DNA of 64,000 bases from Plotosus lineatus (GCA_024760905.1 CM045731.1:57075125-57139124); one strand, 5' to 3'. Counted from the first letter of the stretch, positions 43,112 to 53,876 are shown. Notes: generated from the sequence alone by a model not told the origin. Program-made: numbers and translations.

Positions 43112-43349
43112 CTACCTGATATCCTGGATGAGCCCCCAAAGCTGTTAGGTTTTGAAGAACTTGAATTTGAGCAGGAGCTGAAACAGTGATCTACTTGATT
43201 TAAGGATAATGTTGAACTCCGGATTCATTCATTCTGGATTTGTTTATGTAGATATTAGTCACCTCTAATTTCAGACTTGCATATACTGTAGCTATATTTT
43301 ATATATTTGTATGCTATATGTATATAAATAAATAAATAAATATATATAT
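43112..43349. other. Unassigned flank
   Basis: It is AT-rich sequence with an (AAAT)n patch (43326-43342). No gene. Confidence 0.4.
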
Positions 43350-43772
43350 CTCATCTCATCTCATCTTTTTCTGCTTAATCCGGGTTCAGGGCGTGGGGGC
43401 AGCAGTCTAAACAATGAGGTGCAGTGTTCAGATTTTTCTTCCCCCTGTCCACCTGGATCTGTGTCATCATTCCGAGCTCTGGGACAAATCCCAATCAAAG
43501 CACTCAGAGACATAGAAAAAGTTCTGGTACTCTTTATTCAGACCGTCTCTCTGTATGTGTGTGGTACAGAAATATTCATAGTGGCACAGTACAGGTTGAC
43601 AACGTGATCCACAAAAAGCAGAGACAAGATCCAATGGCCCCAAAACCAAAACCCCTCAATCCCTCGGCTGCACCTAGAAATTCTGTCCATAAAAATTATG
43701 AATAGAATTGGTGACAAACCTTGGCAGACTCCAACCCTCACTGGAAACGAATTCGACCTGATGTTCCCAATA

Positions 43773-44876
43773 CAGGGAGTCCTTAGTTTACACCGGTCCC
43801 GACTTACACCGTTTCGTGGTTACAAACGCGCCCCATAAAAATATAAAAAATAATATTACGCGTCATTACATCTTTCGCGGTTACGTAAACAAACACGAAC
43901 TAGTTTCGGGCACGTGAGGCGGAAGAATACGCTGTGTTGTGGTTGTGGGCCAAGGAAGATGGCGTTGCTTCCCTTTGCTCAGTCTCGGTACTGTAATATT
44001 ACGCTTCATTAGGTCTTACGCGGTTACGTAAACAAACACGAACTAGTTTCGGGCGCGTGAGATGCAGCAAGTGTTGGCAACTTGGAAAGGTTCACTAGGG
44101 TTTCCAGCTGCATCATGGATTTGATGCAATGCTACAAGGAGATCTTGGATGAGAAGAGGTTGCTCTCTGTCCAGTCTAACCCGGAGCAGTATTTTAAGAA
44201 GGAAAAGAGGCCTGCAACATATGGAGCAGTGGTGGTCTAGTGGTATAGGGCACTGGATCGCTGATCCAAAGGTTGGGGGTTCGAGTCCCACTCTCCACAA
44301 GGTTGTCACTGTGTCCCCCCCCCCCCCCCAGTGCAGCTAACTGGGTTATCAAAGGTGGGCCATGTCTCTCACTGTCTATGGTGAGAGGCATGTAAAAGAA
44401 CCATTGCTGACTTTTGTAAAGAGTAGGCTGCAAAGTCGTAAGCGTGTTTCTATCCCTTGCTAAAAAAAGGGTTGGGACAGGAAGGGCATCCGACGTAAAA
44501 ACCTCTGCCAAATCAAATGTGCGAATTTGATGATTCGCTGTGGCGACTCCCGAGTAAAAGGGAAAAAGCCGAAAGGAAGACGGACAGAGAGGCCTGCAAC
44601 AGATCCTGTACCCTCTACCTTGGCTCTACTCACCTGCCCCAGCTTCTCCAGCACAATAAGCCTGTCTCTTCCTCCCTTACTGTATTTCAATCTTGTGGTA
44701 AGGAATTATTTTCTCTTTTTTAAATACTCTTTTGTCATTAACTGTTACATTTTATTACAGCACTGTGTGTACAGTACTTTTCAGTATATTTTATGTTATG
44801 TTCCGACCTACACTGAAATTCGGGTTACATCGCATCTTAAAAAAACGGATCAGCGTCATAAACCGAGGACTCCCTG
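43773..44876 (+). mobile_element. pogo/Tigger-like DNA transposon within Rex1 copy B
   Basis: Ends CAGGGAGTCCTTAGTTTACA and, inward from the right, CAGGGAGTCCTCGGTTTATG are flanked by TA (43771-43772, 44877-44878). Removing it rejoins the Rex1 text CCCAATACAGACC. An interior plus-strand piece (44113-44210, continuing at 44589) reads MDLMQCYKEILDEKRLL and EQYFKKEKRP, a C-terminal tail seen in Tigger/jerky-like transposases. It is otherwise non-autonomous. SINE I sits inside. Confidence 0.85.
44220..44588 (+). mobile_element. SINE I, full-length copy
   Basis: A 13-bp duplication GAGGCCTGCAACA is present at 44207-44219 and 44589-44601. The head has an A box TGGTCTAGTGG (44230) and a B box GGTTCGAGTCC (near 44278). 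The body contains GAACCATTGCTGACTTTTG. Then comes 44468-44525 (ACAGGAAGGGCATCCGACGT), matching the RTE 5'UTR (39561-39620 region), and 44529-44580 (GATTCGCTGTGGCGACTCCC), matching the RTE 3' end. Transcription would be by RNA polymerase III, with retrotransposition by the RTE enzyme. Confidence 0.92.
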
Positions 44877-44989
44877 TACAGACCAAACTCTGGCTCCAGT
44901 AATACAGAGATTGAATGGTCTGTAGTAACGGGTCTGGCACCAAACTCCTGGAGCATGCCCACAAAATAACCCGAGGGACATGGTCGAAA

Positions 44990-45306
44990 AGCTTGTGGGG
45001 CGGTGGCATAGTGGTTTGGGTGCTGTGCTCATGATCAGGAGGTTGTGAGTTCAAATCCCACTGAGACCCTCACTGTGCTAAGACCCTTGGGAAAGGTCTC
45101 AACCACAAGTGTGCCTCTGTTCACCCAGCAGTATAAATGGGTACCAGTAAAAATATAATGAAGGTAACCTGCGATGGACTAGCGTCCCATCCAGGGGGAG
45201 TTGAACTCCTGGTCACTTCACGCTATGGAAACCAGGGATATGCACCGGCCTGATGAGCCACGAGGCTTGGGTGTAAAATCCTAACAGACTTCACCATCAC
45301 ACTTTC
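44990..45306 (+). mobile_element. SINE II, intact copy
   Basis: A 12-bp duplication ACATGGTCGAAA lies at 44978-44989 and 45307-45318, within Rex1 copy B. The A box (TGGCATAGTGG) and B box (GTTCAAATCCC) are present. The body carries GATGGACTAGCGTCCCATCC and ends CACCATCACACTTTC. It gives the uninterrupted form of the copy at 17463-19178. Confidence 0.92.
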
Positions 45307-46500
45307 ACATGGTCGAAAGCCTTCTCCAAAGCCACAAAACATATGTGGACAGATTGGGCAAACGCCTATCAAGGCTCCAGTGGAGCATATAGAGTTGGTC
45401 AAGAATGCCGTGGCCATCTCCAGTACCCCTGCATAGACTTTCCCGGGTAGGCTGAGGAGTGTGATTCCCCAATAATTGGAACACTACTACTATCCCAGTT
45501 TGCCGATCCAGAGGTATTGGCCCTGATTACCACACGATGTTGCAGAGATGTCAACAAAGACAGTCCTACAACATCCAAAGCCCTGAGATATTCAGAGCAT
45601 ATCTCATCCAGCCCCAGAGCCCAACCACTGAGTAGCTTTTTGGCTACTTCAGTGACCTTCAGGGATGAGTGGACCCTCATCCAAACCCCCAGGGTCTTCC
45701 TCCTCCATGGAGGGCATGTTGGGGAGATTGAAAAGATCCTCGACCTCCTCCATGGAGGGCAATGGAGGGCATGTTGGGGAAATTGAAAAGATCCTCGAAC
45801 TATTCCTTCCACCTCTCGACAACATTCACATTCGAGGTGAGCAGCTCCCCACTTCCACTGTAGACAGTATAGGTGGAGAACTGCTTCCCCCTCCTGATGC
45901 GTCGGATATTGGTCCAGAGGCTTTTTGAGACCAACCGATAGTCACTCTCTAGTTCCTCACAAACCCCTCCCATGCCCGAGATTTTACATTGGCGATAGCT
46001 TTGGCTTGCCAGTATCTGTCAGCTGTCTTGGGAGTTCCACAGGCCAATGAGAACTGATAGATCTCCTTTTTCACCTGGATGGCCCTCTTCACCACAGGTG
46101 CCCACCACTGGGTTCAGGGGTTACCACCACGACAAGCACTGATGACCTTCCAGCCACAGCTATGGGCTGCCGCCTCAGCAATGGAGGGTCCATTCAGATT
46201 GCATGTCATCCACCTCTTTTGGGGCATGGCTGTAGCTCTTCTGGAGGTGGGAGTTAAAGGCCTCTCTGACAGGAGACTCAGCCAATAGCATTCCCAGGAG
46301 ACCCTATCTACATGCTTGGGCTTGCCACATCTGGAGGGCAGCCTTCTCCGCCATCGGCGCCTGCTCACTACCAGGTGGTGAGCGGTTGACAGCACAGCTC
46401 CCGTCTTCACCCGAGTTTCCAGAACATGTGGCCACATGTCCGGTGACATGACTACAAAGTAGATCATCAAACTGTGACCTATGGTTTCCTGGTGCCAAGT

Positions 46501-46930
46501 GCATTTATGTATAACCCTTATATTCAAACATGGTGCATCAGAGGAGATCTTATTGAAGTTTTCAAATTTTTGAATGGTTTTGTGAATATTGATCGTCGTA
46601 CTTTCTTTGAGATGAGGGAATATAGTGGCCTTAGGGGCCATTCCCATATGATGCAAGTTAAAAGGTCAAGATTGGATGTTAGAAAATACTTTTTTAGTAA
46701 CCTTATAGTCACCAAGTGGAACAGCTTACCACAATATGTTGTCAGTTCAACAACAGATTTAAAAGATTTTAAACAGATTTAAAAATAATTATGATTATTA
46801 TTATAATGGTTTTTTAGTTGTTATAAGTTAAGTTGTTATTAATCAATGATGTGTGCTTTTATGTACAACTTTGTACAATTTTTTTTTTCACATAATAAAA
46901 ATGTTTTCAATGTTTATGATAGATCAACTC
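46501..46930 (+). mobile_element. 5'-truncated LINE 3' end (CR1/L2-like)
   Basis: TGCCAAGT duplications (46493-46500, 46931-46938) flank a fragment that codes for the last ~80 residues of a LINE polyprotein: IRGDLIEVFKFLNGF, the LRGHSHMMQVKRSR block, DVRKYFFSNL and KWNSLPQYVV. The stop is near 46780. A 3'UTR ends AAAATGTTTTCAATG. The same C-terminal motif set is found in the CR1 at 57480-57745. Confidence 0.8.
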
Positions 46931-47372
46931 TGCCAAGTACAGAAGGCCAACAAAGAAGCACCTTTCGGGTTCAGACTGGAGAGGCCATATCTACCGATCA
47001 CATCATTCCATTGTCACACTATGGTTCCCCACATGGGAGTGAAATCTGCCAGGACAAAGAGTCAGTCTCCCAGGGCAGCAGTCTCCAACACACCCCGAAA
47101 GACTCCAGGAAGGACGAGTACTCTGAACTGTCATTTGGTGCATAAGCACAAACATCAGTCAGGACCTGTTCTACCAATAAGGAGGAGGGAAGCTACCCTT
47201 TTGACAAAAGGGGAGAACCCCAATGTGTGGGCACCAAGACGGGGGCAACAAGGATGCTGACACTGGCTCGCCACCTGTCCCCATGAGCAACTCCAGAATG
47301 GAATACAGATCCAGCTTATCTCGGGATGGGTGGTTCCAGAGCCCAAGTTATGCATCGAGGTGAGTCCAACTA

Positions 47373-47532
47373 CAGTCGGCCCTCTACTTATGAAACCCTC
47401 TGGGTACGAAAACTCCAGGTTATGAAAAATTTTTTCCTAAGTTTTCGTCCTCTGTATACGAAAACAACCTCCTCTTATGAAAAGTGCCAAACGCGCCATT
47501 CAAAAATCAAACCTAAAAATTTAAGAGTGAAT
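47373..47532 (+). mobile_element. Left end of a pogo/Tigger-like element
   Basis: TA at 47371-47372 precedes CAGTCGGCCCTCTACTTATG. The TATGAAAA/GTACGAAAA words repeat inside. It is truncated on the right by a LINE tail and related to 15278-15403. Confidence 0.6.
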
Positions 47533-47700
47533 AGAGTTTAGTTTAGTTTAGTTTAGTTTATTAAAGTGTCACATGTATGAATACAGAATAAAAAACATAA
47601 ATTATACAGATAAAAGATTGCATACACCCACCCTCAGTATAGGCTTATGAGACACTATTAAAACAATATTATGTACATAAGAATATAAAAATTGAAATAT
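47533..47700 (-). mobile_element. LINE 3' end with (CTAAA)n tail
   Basis: On the plus strand a run of GTTTA units (47537-47562) is followed by TTAAAGTGTCACATGTATG. On the minus strand this is a 3'UTR with ATAAACTAAACTAAAC tail. Only the tail region is present and the family is not determined. Confidence 0.5.
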
Positions 47701-48110
47701 TGAATAATATAACTCTAATCAAAACAAAAAAAAACAACTATTCAGGGCTGGTGAAAAATCAACACAAACTCAGTCTAAAATTGAAATGTTCTTTTTCTAT
47801 ATTTTGAACACGACTGATTTGGTGCCACTGAAACAGGAATGAAATGAACTTTTAACACAATTACAAGGGCTGCATTTACAGGTTGAAATTTGACGATTTT
47901 CAGCCATCAGGATTAGCTGTGTCACAGTTCCTGAGTGAACCTCGGGCAGTGTCAGTACCTACTAATGCTGCTAAAAAACTGTTATGGTAGTGAATGAAAT
48001 AATAAACCTACTGTTGCTAGGATACTGCTGCTAACATTGTTTCAAACTGTGTATATGTTAAAACAGAATATAATGGCAGAGACCCAACCATAATAGCGAG
48101 GATTCAACAA
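47701..48110. other. Flank downstream of the Ly6-like gene
   Basis: No gene or repeat was recognised; AT-rich. Confidence 0.4.
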
Positions 48111-48114
48111 TATT

Positions 48115-48120
48115 TTATTG
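48115..48120 (-). terminator. Poly(A) signal AATAAA of the Ly6-like gene
   Basis: Minus-strand AATAAA lies 110 bp after the stop codon at 48230, a normal distance for a short 3'UTR. Confidence 0.6.
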
Positions 48121-48229
48121 ACAGAACATATGTTGCAATGGCAATATAGTAGAATGAATAGCACTCAAAGCATTTACTACTCATCTTGTATTAGATCAAA
48201 CTGCAGGTGAGATTCGTTCCTCTGAGATT

Positions 48230-48425
48230 TTAGTAGAAGAAGATGAGGGGGAGCAGAGGGGTGAACATGATTAGGAAACTCAGAGTGAATCTCTCAGCTC
48301 CGTTACACAGATTCTCCTCACAGCACTTCACATCTTTCATATCAATTCCCGGTAAGGACTGAGCCAAATCACAGACCTGCTTTACTGTACAAGATTTCAT
48401 AGTGAATGAATTGTCCGCAATGAAA

Positions 48426-48426
<1 letters not shown>
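48230..48426 (-). CDS. Ly6/uPAR-like GPI-anchored protein, exon 3
   Basis: This last coding exon begins after the acceptor CAG (48429-48427) and ends with TAG at 48230. It completes the LU (three-finger) domain with Cys63, Cys69, Cys85-Cys86 and Cys91 (CCEENLCN, the family signature). About 22 hydrophobic residues (FTLSFLIMFTPLLPLIFFY) then reach the C-terminus, the usual signal for replacement by a GPI anchor near Asn92-Gly93. Such proteins sit on the outer cell surface (CD59/Ly6 family) and act in immunity or receptor modulation; the specific member is unknown. The entire polypyrimidine tract of the acceptor is a (CT)n microsatellite. Confidence 0.85.

Positions 48427-48429
<3 letters not shown>

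Positions 48430-48462
<33 letters not shown>
48430..48462. repeat. (GA)n microsatellite forming a splice-site polypyrimidine tract
   Basis: About 16 GA units on the plus strand equal an uninterrupted CT tract just upstream of the exon 3 acceptor on the minus strand. Confidence 0.9.
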
Positions 48463-48565
48463 AGATAATCTTAGTCATCTTATGCACTGTATTAATAGTT
48501 TATGAGATGTGGATTCTTATGGTGTAATTTTTTTTACATTATTAATACATAATAATACAAAGTGG

Positions 48566-48892
48566 TGGCCTGGTGGTAAAGGGCACTGGATCGCTGATCC
48601 TAAGATTGGGGGTTCGAGTCCCACTCTCCACAAGGTTGTCACTGTCCCCCCAGTGCAGCTAATTGGGTTATCAAAGGCCGGCCATGTCTCTCACTGTCTA
48701 TGGTGTGAGGCATGTAAAAGAACCATTACTGACTTTCGTAAAGAGAAAGCTATATAGCTGTCAGCGTGTTTCTGCCCCTTGATAAAGGTTTGTGTCAGGA
48801 ATGACATCCTATGTCAAATCAAAAATGCGAATCGGATAATATGTTGTGCTGACCCCTGAAAAAAAAAAGGGAAAAGCTGAAAGGAAAAGAAT
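48566..48892 (+). mobile_element. SINE I in intron 2 of the Ly6-like gene
   Basis: A 15-bp duplication AATAATACAAAGTGG lies at 48551-48565 and 48893-48907. The B box is GGTTCGAGTCC. The RTE-5'-like segment is decayed (GTGTCAGGAATGACATCCTA) and the 3' tail is AAGCTGAAAGGAAAAG. It is more diverged than the 44.2-kb copy. Confidence 0.88.
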
Positions 48893-48907
48893 AATAATAC
48901 AAAGTGG

Positions 48908-49200
48908 GGTCACACAGTGGTGTAGTAGTTAGCACATCTGCTTCATGCTTTGAGTCCCAGGCTCAGCAGGGTCAATTTATCCATGTTGTTTGAATGTTCA
49001 TCCAGAGCTTGTGTGGGATTTTTCTGTGTACTCCAGTCTCTTCCCACAGTTCAAAGACATGCACATTAGGCTAATTGGCTATTCCAAATTGCCCCCATGT
49101 GTCAGTGTGAGTGTGAATGGTTGTGTTTGTCTTAACAGGATGTATCTACACTTTGTCCAGTGCTGGCGGAGATAGGCTCCAGCACTTGATAAATATACAG
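48908..49200 (+). mobile_element. SINE III (tRNA-derived, L2-tail type)
   Basis: The A box region CAGTGGTGTAGTAGTTAGC, a degenerate B box and a CCCACAGTTCAAAGACATGC body are followed by a GGAGATAGGCTCCAGC terminus. This is the layout of common fish SINEs that share the L2-type 3' end. It directly follows the duplicated target site of SINE I. Confidence 0.75.
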
Positions 49201-49857
49201 TGTACTATGTCAGACCTACAGGATCAGATTAGTCCATTGTCTATAAATGTAAAATAGACCATAAAAATCTTGTTTTCATTAGTTTTTTTCTTTTGTTTAT
49301 GTGTAGTAGGCTACTAATTAAACACACCACTATGAAGCACAATTTATTTATATTTTTTCTGGTATTCAGTAAAAGACCCTGAATTGAACCTTATAGATAC
49401 CTTATAAAAAAGATCGGCTACGCCCTGAGGAAGATGGTACTCCCATTTATATTCTCACTGCTCTTGTAAGCTATATGTGAGAGTGAATCGTAACAATGAA
49501 GATGGTGGTGCAATGTTCCGCCACCCAGCAGTGCTGTCAGTGGGGTGGAATTTGTCTAGCTTCTACTCTCATGACTAGAACAAGCTGATAAGGTCACAGA
49601 AATGGCGTTATTGGATAACAGCATGAGACTATTACTAACTTCCAGTTGAGTCACACTGGCTTTGAAGCAATTTCACCTTCCTTGAAAATATTTTGAAATG
49701 ATTATAAAACAAGTCTTTGAGTTCAGTGTTTGTAGGATATAGAGAATTATTCATATCTCCGACCACATTTTCCATTCAGCAGTAAAACCCTCTCGATCTG
49801 AATAAATCTGCATATCATGCTTTGCTTCAGTTAAATGTTCAGATTTATGTTATTCAC
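49201..49857. other. Intron 2 of the Ly6-like gene
   Basis: No further element recognised. Confidence 0.5.
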
Positions 49858-49959
49858 CTGTTGCAGTGAGGCAGTAATCAGAACCCCAAGGACAAGACTG
49901 TTGAGTAAATCTGTCACAATTAACTGGATTACAGGAGTAGCAGGTCAGTCCAGCAGCAT
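49858..49959 (-). CDS. Ly6/uPAR-like protein, exon 2
   Basis: A 102-bp exon lies between the acceptor TTAACAG (ending 49960) and donor GTGAAT (49857-49852). It enters and leaves in phase 1, so it fits both neighbours: it supplies residues 17-51. It encodes the first half of the LU domain with LTCYSC (Cys23, Cys26), Cys31, Cys39 and Cys46. Together with exon 3 the ten cysteines have the spacing of Ly6/CD59 proteins. Intron phase 1 on both sides is the standard exon structure of this family. Confidence 0.88.
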
Positions 49960-50084
49960 CTGTTAATGAGAGAAATAAAATAATAATGAAAATAAACTAT
50001 TATTCATGTTTAATGATTTAATTATCACATATGTCACTAAAATCAAACCATAAATGATTATTATTTCATATACAGGACCAACAA

Positions 50085-50085
50085 G

Positions 50086-50111
<26 letters not shown>
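50085..50111. repeat. (CA)n microsatellite
   Basis: About 13 CA units in intron 1 of the Ly6-like gene. Confidence 0.9.
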
Positions 50112-50121
<10 letters not shown>

Positions 50122-50449
50122 TCAGAAACAACAGTATAGGCTGAAATAGCGACTATCCCATAAACCAAAGCTGCAAACTAATTCAGCCGGATCCACTGAA
50201 TATGAGACAATCAAATGGAATCTACTTGTAAAATATACAGAGAGAAAAAAAATCACAAAGGGTCATTAATGAAAGCACCTGGGTTTGTTTCCATTTTAAG
50301 GTCAGGTTCAATACAATACATGACACGCAGCCAGTGCAGGGTCACGGCTCCTCAGTAATAATCTATATTGGAGGTTTTCAGTGAAACATCATTTTGTTTT
50401 AGAAAGCGGAAACCTAAACCAAACAAAAAAGGTGCACTCTTGCTTCTAT

Positions 50450-50515
50450 ATGAGTCAACTGTCCTGTGAGCCTAATTAGTGTTAAGCGGTTCAGAAAATG
50501 AATGAATGTATTGAA
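50450..50515 (+). mobile_element. SINE tail with (TGAA)n
   Basis: TTAAGCGGTTCAGAAAATGA followed by ATGAATG is the L2-type 3' tail of a fish SINE; the head is not recognisable. Confidence 0.55.
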
Positions 50516-51020
50516 CACATATGCATAGTGAGAGAGAGAAAATTTGGGAGAGAAAGAGGGAAGATGGAAGGAGGTAGAAGGAGAAGGAGGGAAAGCTTTA
50601 ACAAACTTTAACAAACATCTGCTGATATCCTGCCATCAGATGATATATTTATTGTCCTCTACAGGATATTTTTTATCTCAGTTGCTGTTAATTTTATGCC
50701 ACTGTTTTTAATACTAAGTGTCCCAGCCAGATGTGTTTTCAGTGTTTGCTTTGTTACAAAAGTATGGCATGCAGTGGTGACTGATGTAAGGTGTAACCCC
50801 TCTTTACATTCCTAGTAATCAAGAACAGTGTGAATGTGGGATTTTGTTGTATTTTCAAATCTGAAGGTTCAAAAACAAGTCCAACACATCTGTAATGTAA
50901 AACAAAATCTTATATTTGCAACATTAATTTGTTCAATTAATCTTGGTATGTTTATTTATCTCTATGGAGCTGAGCATATGCATGAAAGAGTTAAACTTCT
51001 CCAGCTGAACGAGTCCTTAC

Positions 51021-51069
51021 CTTTGGAGAAAATCATGCAGATCAGCAGGAATGTAATTTGCCACATCAT
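51021..51069 (-). CDS. Ly6/uPAR-like protein, exon 1 (signal peptide)
   Basis: ATG at 51069 (a second ATG follows directly) opens a 16-residue stretch MMWQITFLLICMIFSK and one extra base before the consensus donor GTAAGG (51020-51015). It is a typical secretory signal: a hydrophobic core and cleavage expected near the exon junction. Phase 1 joins with exon 2 to make Asp17. The complete protein is 115 aa, the usual size for the family (100-130 aa). The promoter is not identified. Confidence 0.85.
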
Positions 51070-51141
51070 TGTTGGTAGTGAAGAAGAAACAGGGTGGATT
51101 TCAAGTGTGATGGAAACAGATTAGATGGTATGATAATAAAC

Positions 51142-51240
51142 AAGATAAGATAAAGATACAGCTTTATTAATCTCACAATGGAGAAATTTACTAAATATGG
51201 TTCAAACACACTGTACCAGGAAAAAAACAGGACATGGGGT
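51142..51240 (-). mobile_element. L2-like LINE 3' tail fragment
   Basis: TAAAGATACAGCTTTATTAA then TCTCACAATGGAGAAATTTA matches the tail at 42370-42420 and is oriented the same way. It is followed by a (TG)n run at about 51249-51287. Confidence 0.75.
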
Positions 51241-51404
51241 GGTGGCATTGTGTGTGTGCGTGTGTGTGCGTGTGTGTGCGTGTGTGTGAAAGGATTTCTC
51301 GTAAATACCCGCCTCCTGCATAACATGAGCTGTCTCTAAAAAAGAAATGAGCAGCTGCTAGAGTGTTGCTATTAACCCGAATATGGTCATATTAAGGAAC
51401 ATTT

Positions 51405-53107
51405 TGTGCAGTGGATCCCAGGTAGGTGAAGGAGTCCACAACTTCAAGCTGCGTGTTATTTATGTTGATGTTTGGGACTGTTTTGTGCCCCGGGCCAGGA
51501 TGTTTGTCTTCTTCAGGATGATGGTCAGTCCAAATTCATTACAGGCATGGGACAGGCGATTGACTCGCTCCTGCAGACCAGCCTCAGTGTGGGACGTCAG
51601 TGAAGCGTCATCCGCGAACAGCATCTCGTGGATGAGGCCCTGCTTCACCTTCGTCTTAGCACGCAGTCGAGCTATGTTAAATAATTTTCCATCTGATCTG
51701 GTGTGGATATGGATCCCTTCCTCACTGTCAGAGAAGGCATACTGAAGAAGCATCGAGAAGAATATCCCAAAGAGTGTCGGAGCTAGGATGCAGCCTTGCT
51801 GCACACCACTGCTCACTGGGAAGACTTCAGAAGTCCTACCATTGAAGCAGACTGTGCTGTGCATGTCCTCGTGAAAGGTCATGATTTGGAGTAACCTTTG
51901 AGGGCACCCAATCTTCTGCAGGAGGCTGAAGAGTCCGCTTCTGCTGACCAGGTCAAATGCCTTAGTCAGGTCTATGAAAGCAATGTACAGGGGCTTCTGC
52001 TGCTCCCGACACTTCTCTTGCAGTTGACGAAGTGAGAAGATCATATCGATTGTGGATCGGCCTGCCCTAAAACCACACTGCGATTCTGGGTACACCCGGG
52101 AAGCAAGAATCTGAAGGCGAGTAAGGACAACATGAGCAAAGACTTTCCCTATGATGCTAAGGAGGGAGATGCCACGGTAGCTGTTAGTCACTGCGGTCAC
52201 CCTTGTTTTTGTAGAGGGTTACAATGTTTGCATCGCGCATGTCCTGGGGGATGAACCCTTCCTTCCAGCATAAGCACATCAGCTCATGGAGATGCTGCAG
52301 GAGTGCTGGCTTGCCACTCTTCAAGACTTCAGGGGGGATGCTATCCTTTCCAGGGGCTTTTCCATAGGCCAGACAATCAATGGCTTTGCCCAGTTCGTCC
52401 ACTGAAGGCAGGTAAGCCAGATCCTCCATGACAGGTAAGTTTGGCAGAGCATTTAAAGCTGCATCGGTTACCATCATCTTGGTTGCGTACAGCTCCAGGT
52501 AATGAGCCCAGCATTCAAGCTGCTTCCCTTGGTCCGTGATCACCTCCCCGGTCTTGGTCTTGAGGGGTGCAGTCTTAATTGTGGTTGGGCCAGTAGCTGT
52601 CTTGATGGCATTGTACATGGCCATTGCGTTGCCAGTGTCAGCTGCCATCTGGATCTTGCTGCAGAGGTTCAGCCAGATGTCGTTTGCACAGCGGCGGGCT
52701 GTCTGCTGGGCCTTGTTTCGTGCAGCTTTGAGGGTGTCCCAAGTACTGGTGCTGGGGTTTTGCTTGTATGCTAGGAGGGATTCCCTCTTGGCCTCTGTCA
52801 CAGGCTGCATCTCCTCCCAGTGAGCCTCGTACCAGTCTACACTCCGACGCTCCTTTTTCCCAAATGCGGTGAGGGCTGTTGTGTAGATAGTATCTCTCAG
52901 GAAGCTCCACTTGCTGTTGATGTCTTTGCCAGGAGTCTGCAAAGCCAACTTCTCCTTGACTGTGTCATGAAACAGTTGGATTTGCTGGGGATCCCTTGAG
53001 GAGCAGGTGTTGATGCGTGGGAGGCCTTTAGTTTTGGAGTGATGGATCCTCTTTGATTTGGGAGGGTTTTTTCGGTCTCCCGTGAGCAAATTGAAATTAA
53101 CCAACAC
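51405..53107 (-). pseudogene. LINE reverse transcriptase (unassigned clade)
   Basis: The minus-strand frame 53107-52184 covers the linker and fingers: LAYGKAPGKDSIPPEVLKSG and IVTLYKNKGDRSD. A frameshift near 52190 leads to 52182-51460 with SYRGISLLSIIGKVFAHVVL, YPESQCGFRAGRSTIDMIF, IDLTKAFDLVSR, GVQQGCILAPTLFGIFF and the catalytic FADD (near 51628). The last YLGST block is at 51420. The C-terminal thumb is missing. The RT order is complete up to motif D. Its start is joined to retro-CR1 sequence, so residues before 53072 belong to the neighbouring element. Confidence 0.85.
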
Positions 53108-53876
53108 GTTAAATAGTTAGCTAGGTAAGTGAATTGTAATATTAAAATAATATTCATTAAAAAGCGGCTACTTTTTTCCCTCAGGCTTTGTTTGGTACTC
53201 GACAGATTTCCGGGAAGTTCACTTCGCTAGCGTCTCATAGCTAATCCAATACCTGCTTTTGTTTCTCTCCGTAGGCTTATTGGTAAGCCTTTTGGTATAC
53301 GGGATATTTTGGCGTTGCCTTCTGGCTGCTGTGTTCTGGTCTGCTTGGCGTTGCGTTGAGTGCAGGCGAACTCCGCACCCTCGATTTCTGCTTAGTTTAG
53401 TTTGCCCTTTCTATATACAAGTTCTTGAACGGGCAGTCAGCGAATATCTGAACACTGGGCTAATCTCTTAATATTAAATTGGTGTATTTGTAGTCTGAGG
53501 GGGTATAAACTCAAGCTGATTTGACTAGTTTCTACCCTTTTGAAATTTAATTTCAAATGTTAGCAGTTAGTATTTAGAAATATCTGAGTACTGGGCTAAA
53601 CCTCTTTCACTATTGAATTGGTGTATTTGTAGCCTCAGAGATAGTATAAATTCAAGCTTGTTGTCTGATTTGACTTGTTTCTATCCCGTTAAAATTTAAT
53701 TGTTAGCAGTAAGCCGGCCCCTGCAAAAGGCCATTTATTTGCTCTCCCCTGTTTTTATTGCGGCTGCTGCTCGGGTTCCCAGGTTTGTAATTTTTGGTTT
53801 TGAGCTTCACTCTCGGCAGTTAAATACTTTTTAATTGCTTTTTAGGGTGTGATAGGTCATAGTTAGGGGTTCAAAA

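Larger units (their letters stand above)
43350..47370 (-). mobile_element. Rex1/Babar-like LINE, copy B, old and multiply interrupted
   Basis: The 3' end (CATCTCATC tail and GGGGGCAGCAGTCTAAACAA) lies at 43350-43420. Palm fragments (VCQGLSPILFIIFMDRISRC) lie at 43640-43770 and 44879-44988, further RT at 45320-45990, the linker at 46000-46290, and endonuclease at 46300-46490 and 46940-47370. It is interrupted by a pogo-like element, SINE I within that, SINE II and a LINE tail. Compared with copy A it retains more of the endonuclease but has lost large parts of the RT. Confidence 0.8.

Noticed and set aside
44224..44300. tRNA-like sequences with A and B boxes (also 17463, 44990, 48566, 63300)
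   Set aside because: They are SINE heads: no cloverleaf acceptor stem closes and target duplications surround the longer unit, so they are not tRNA genes.
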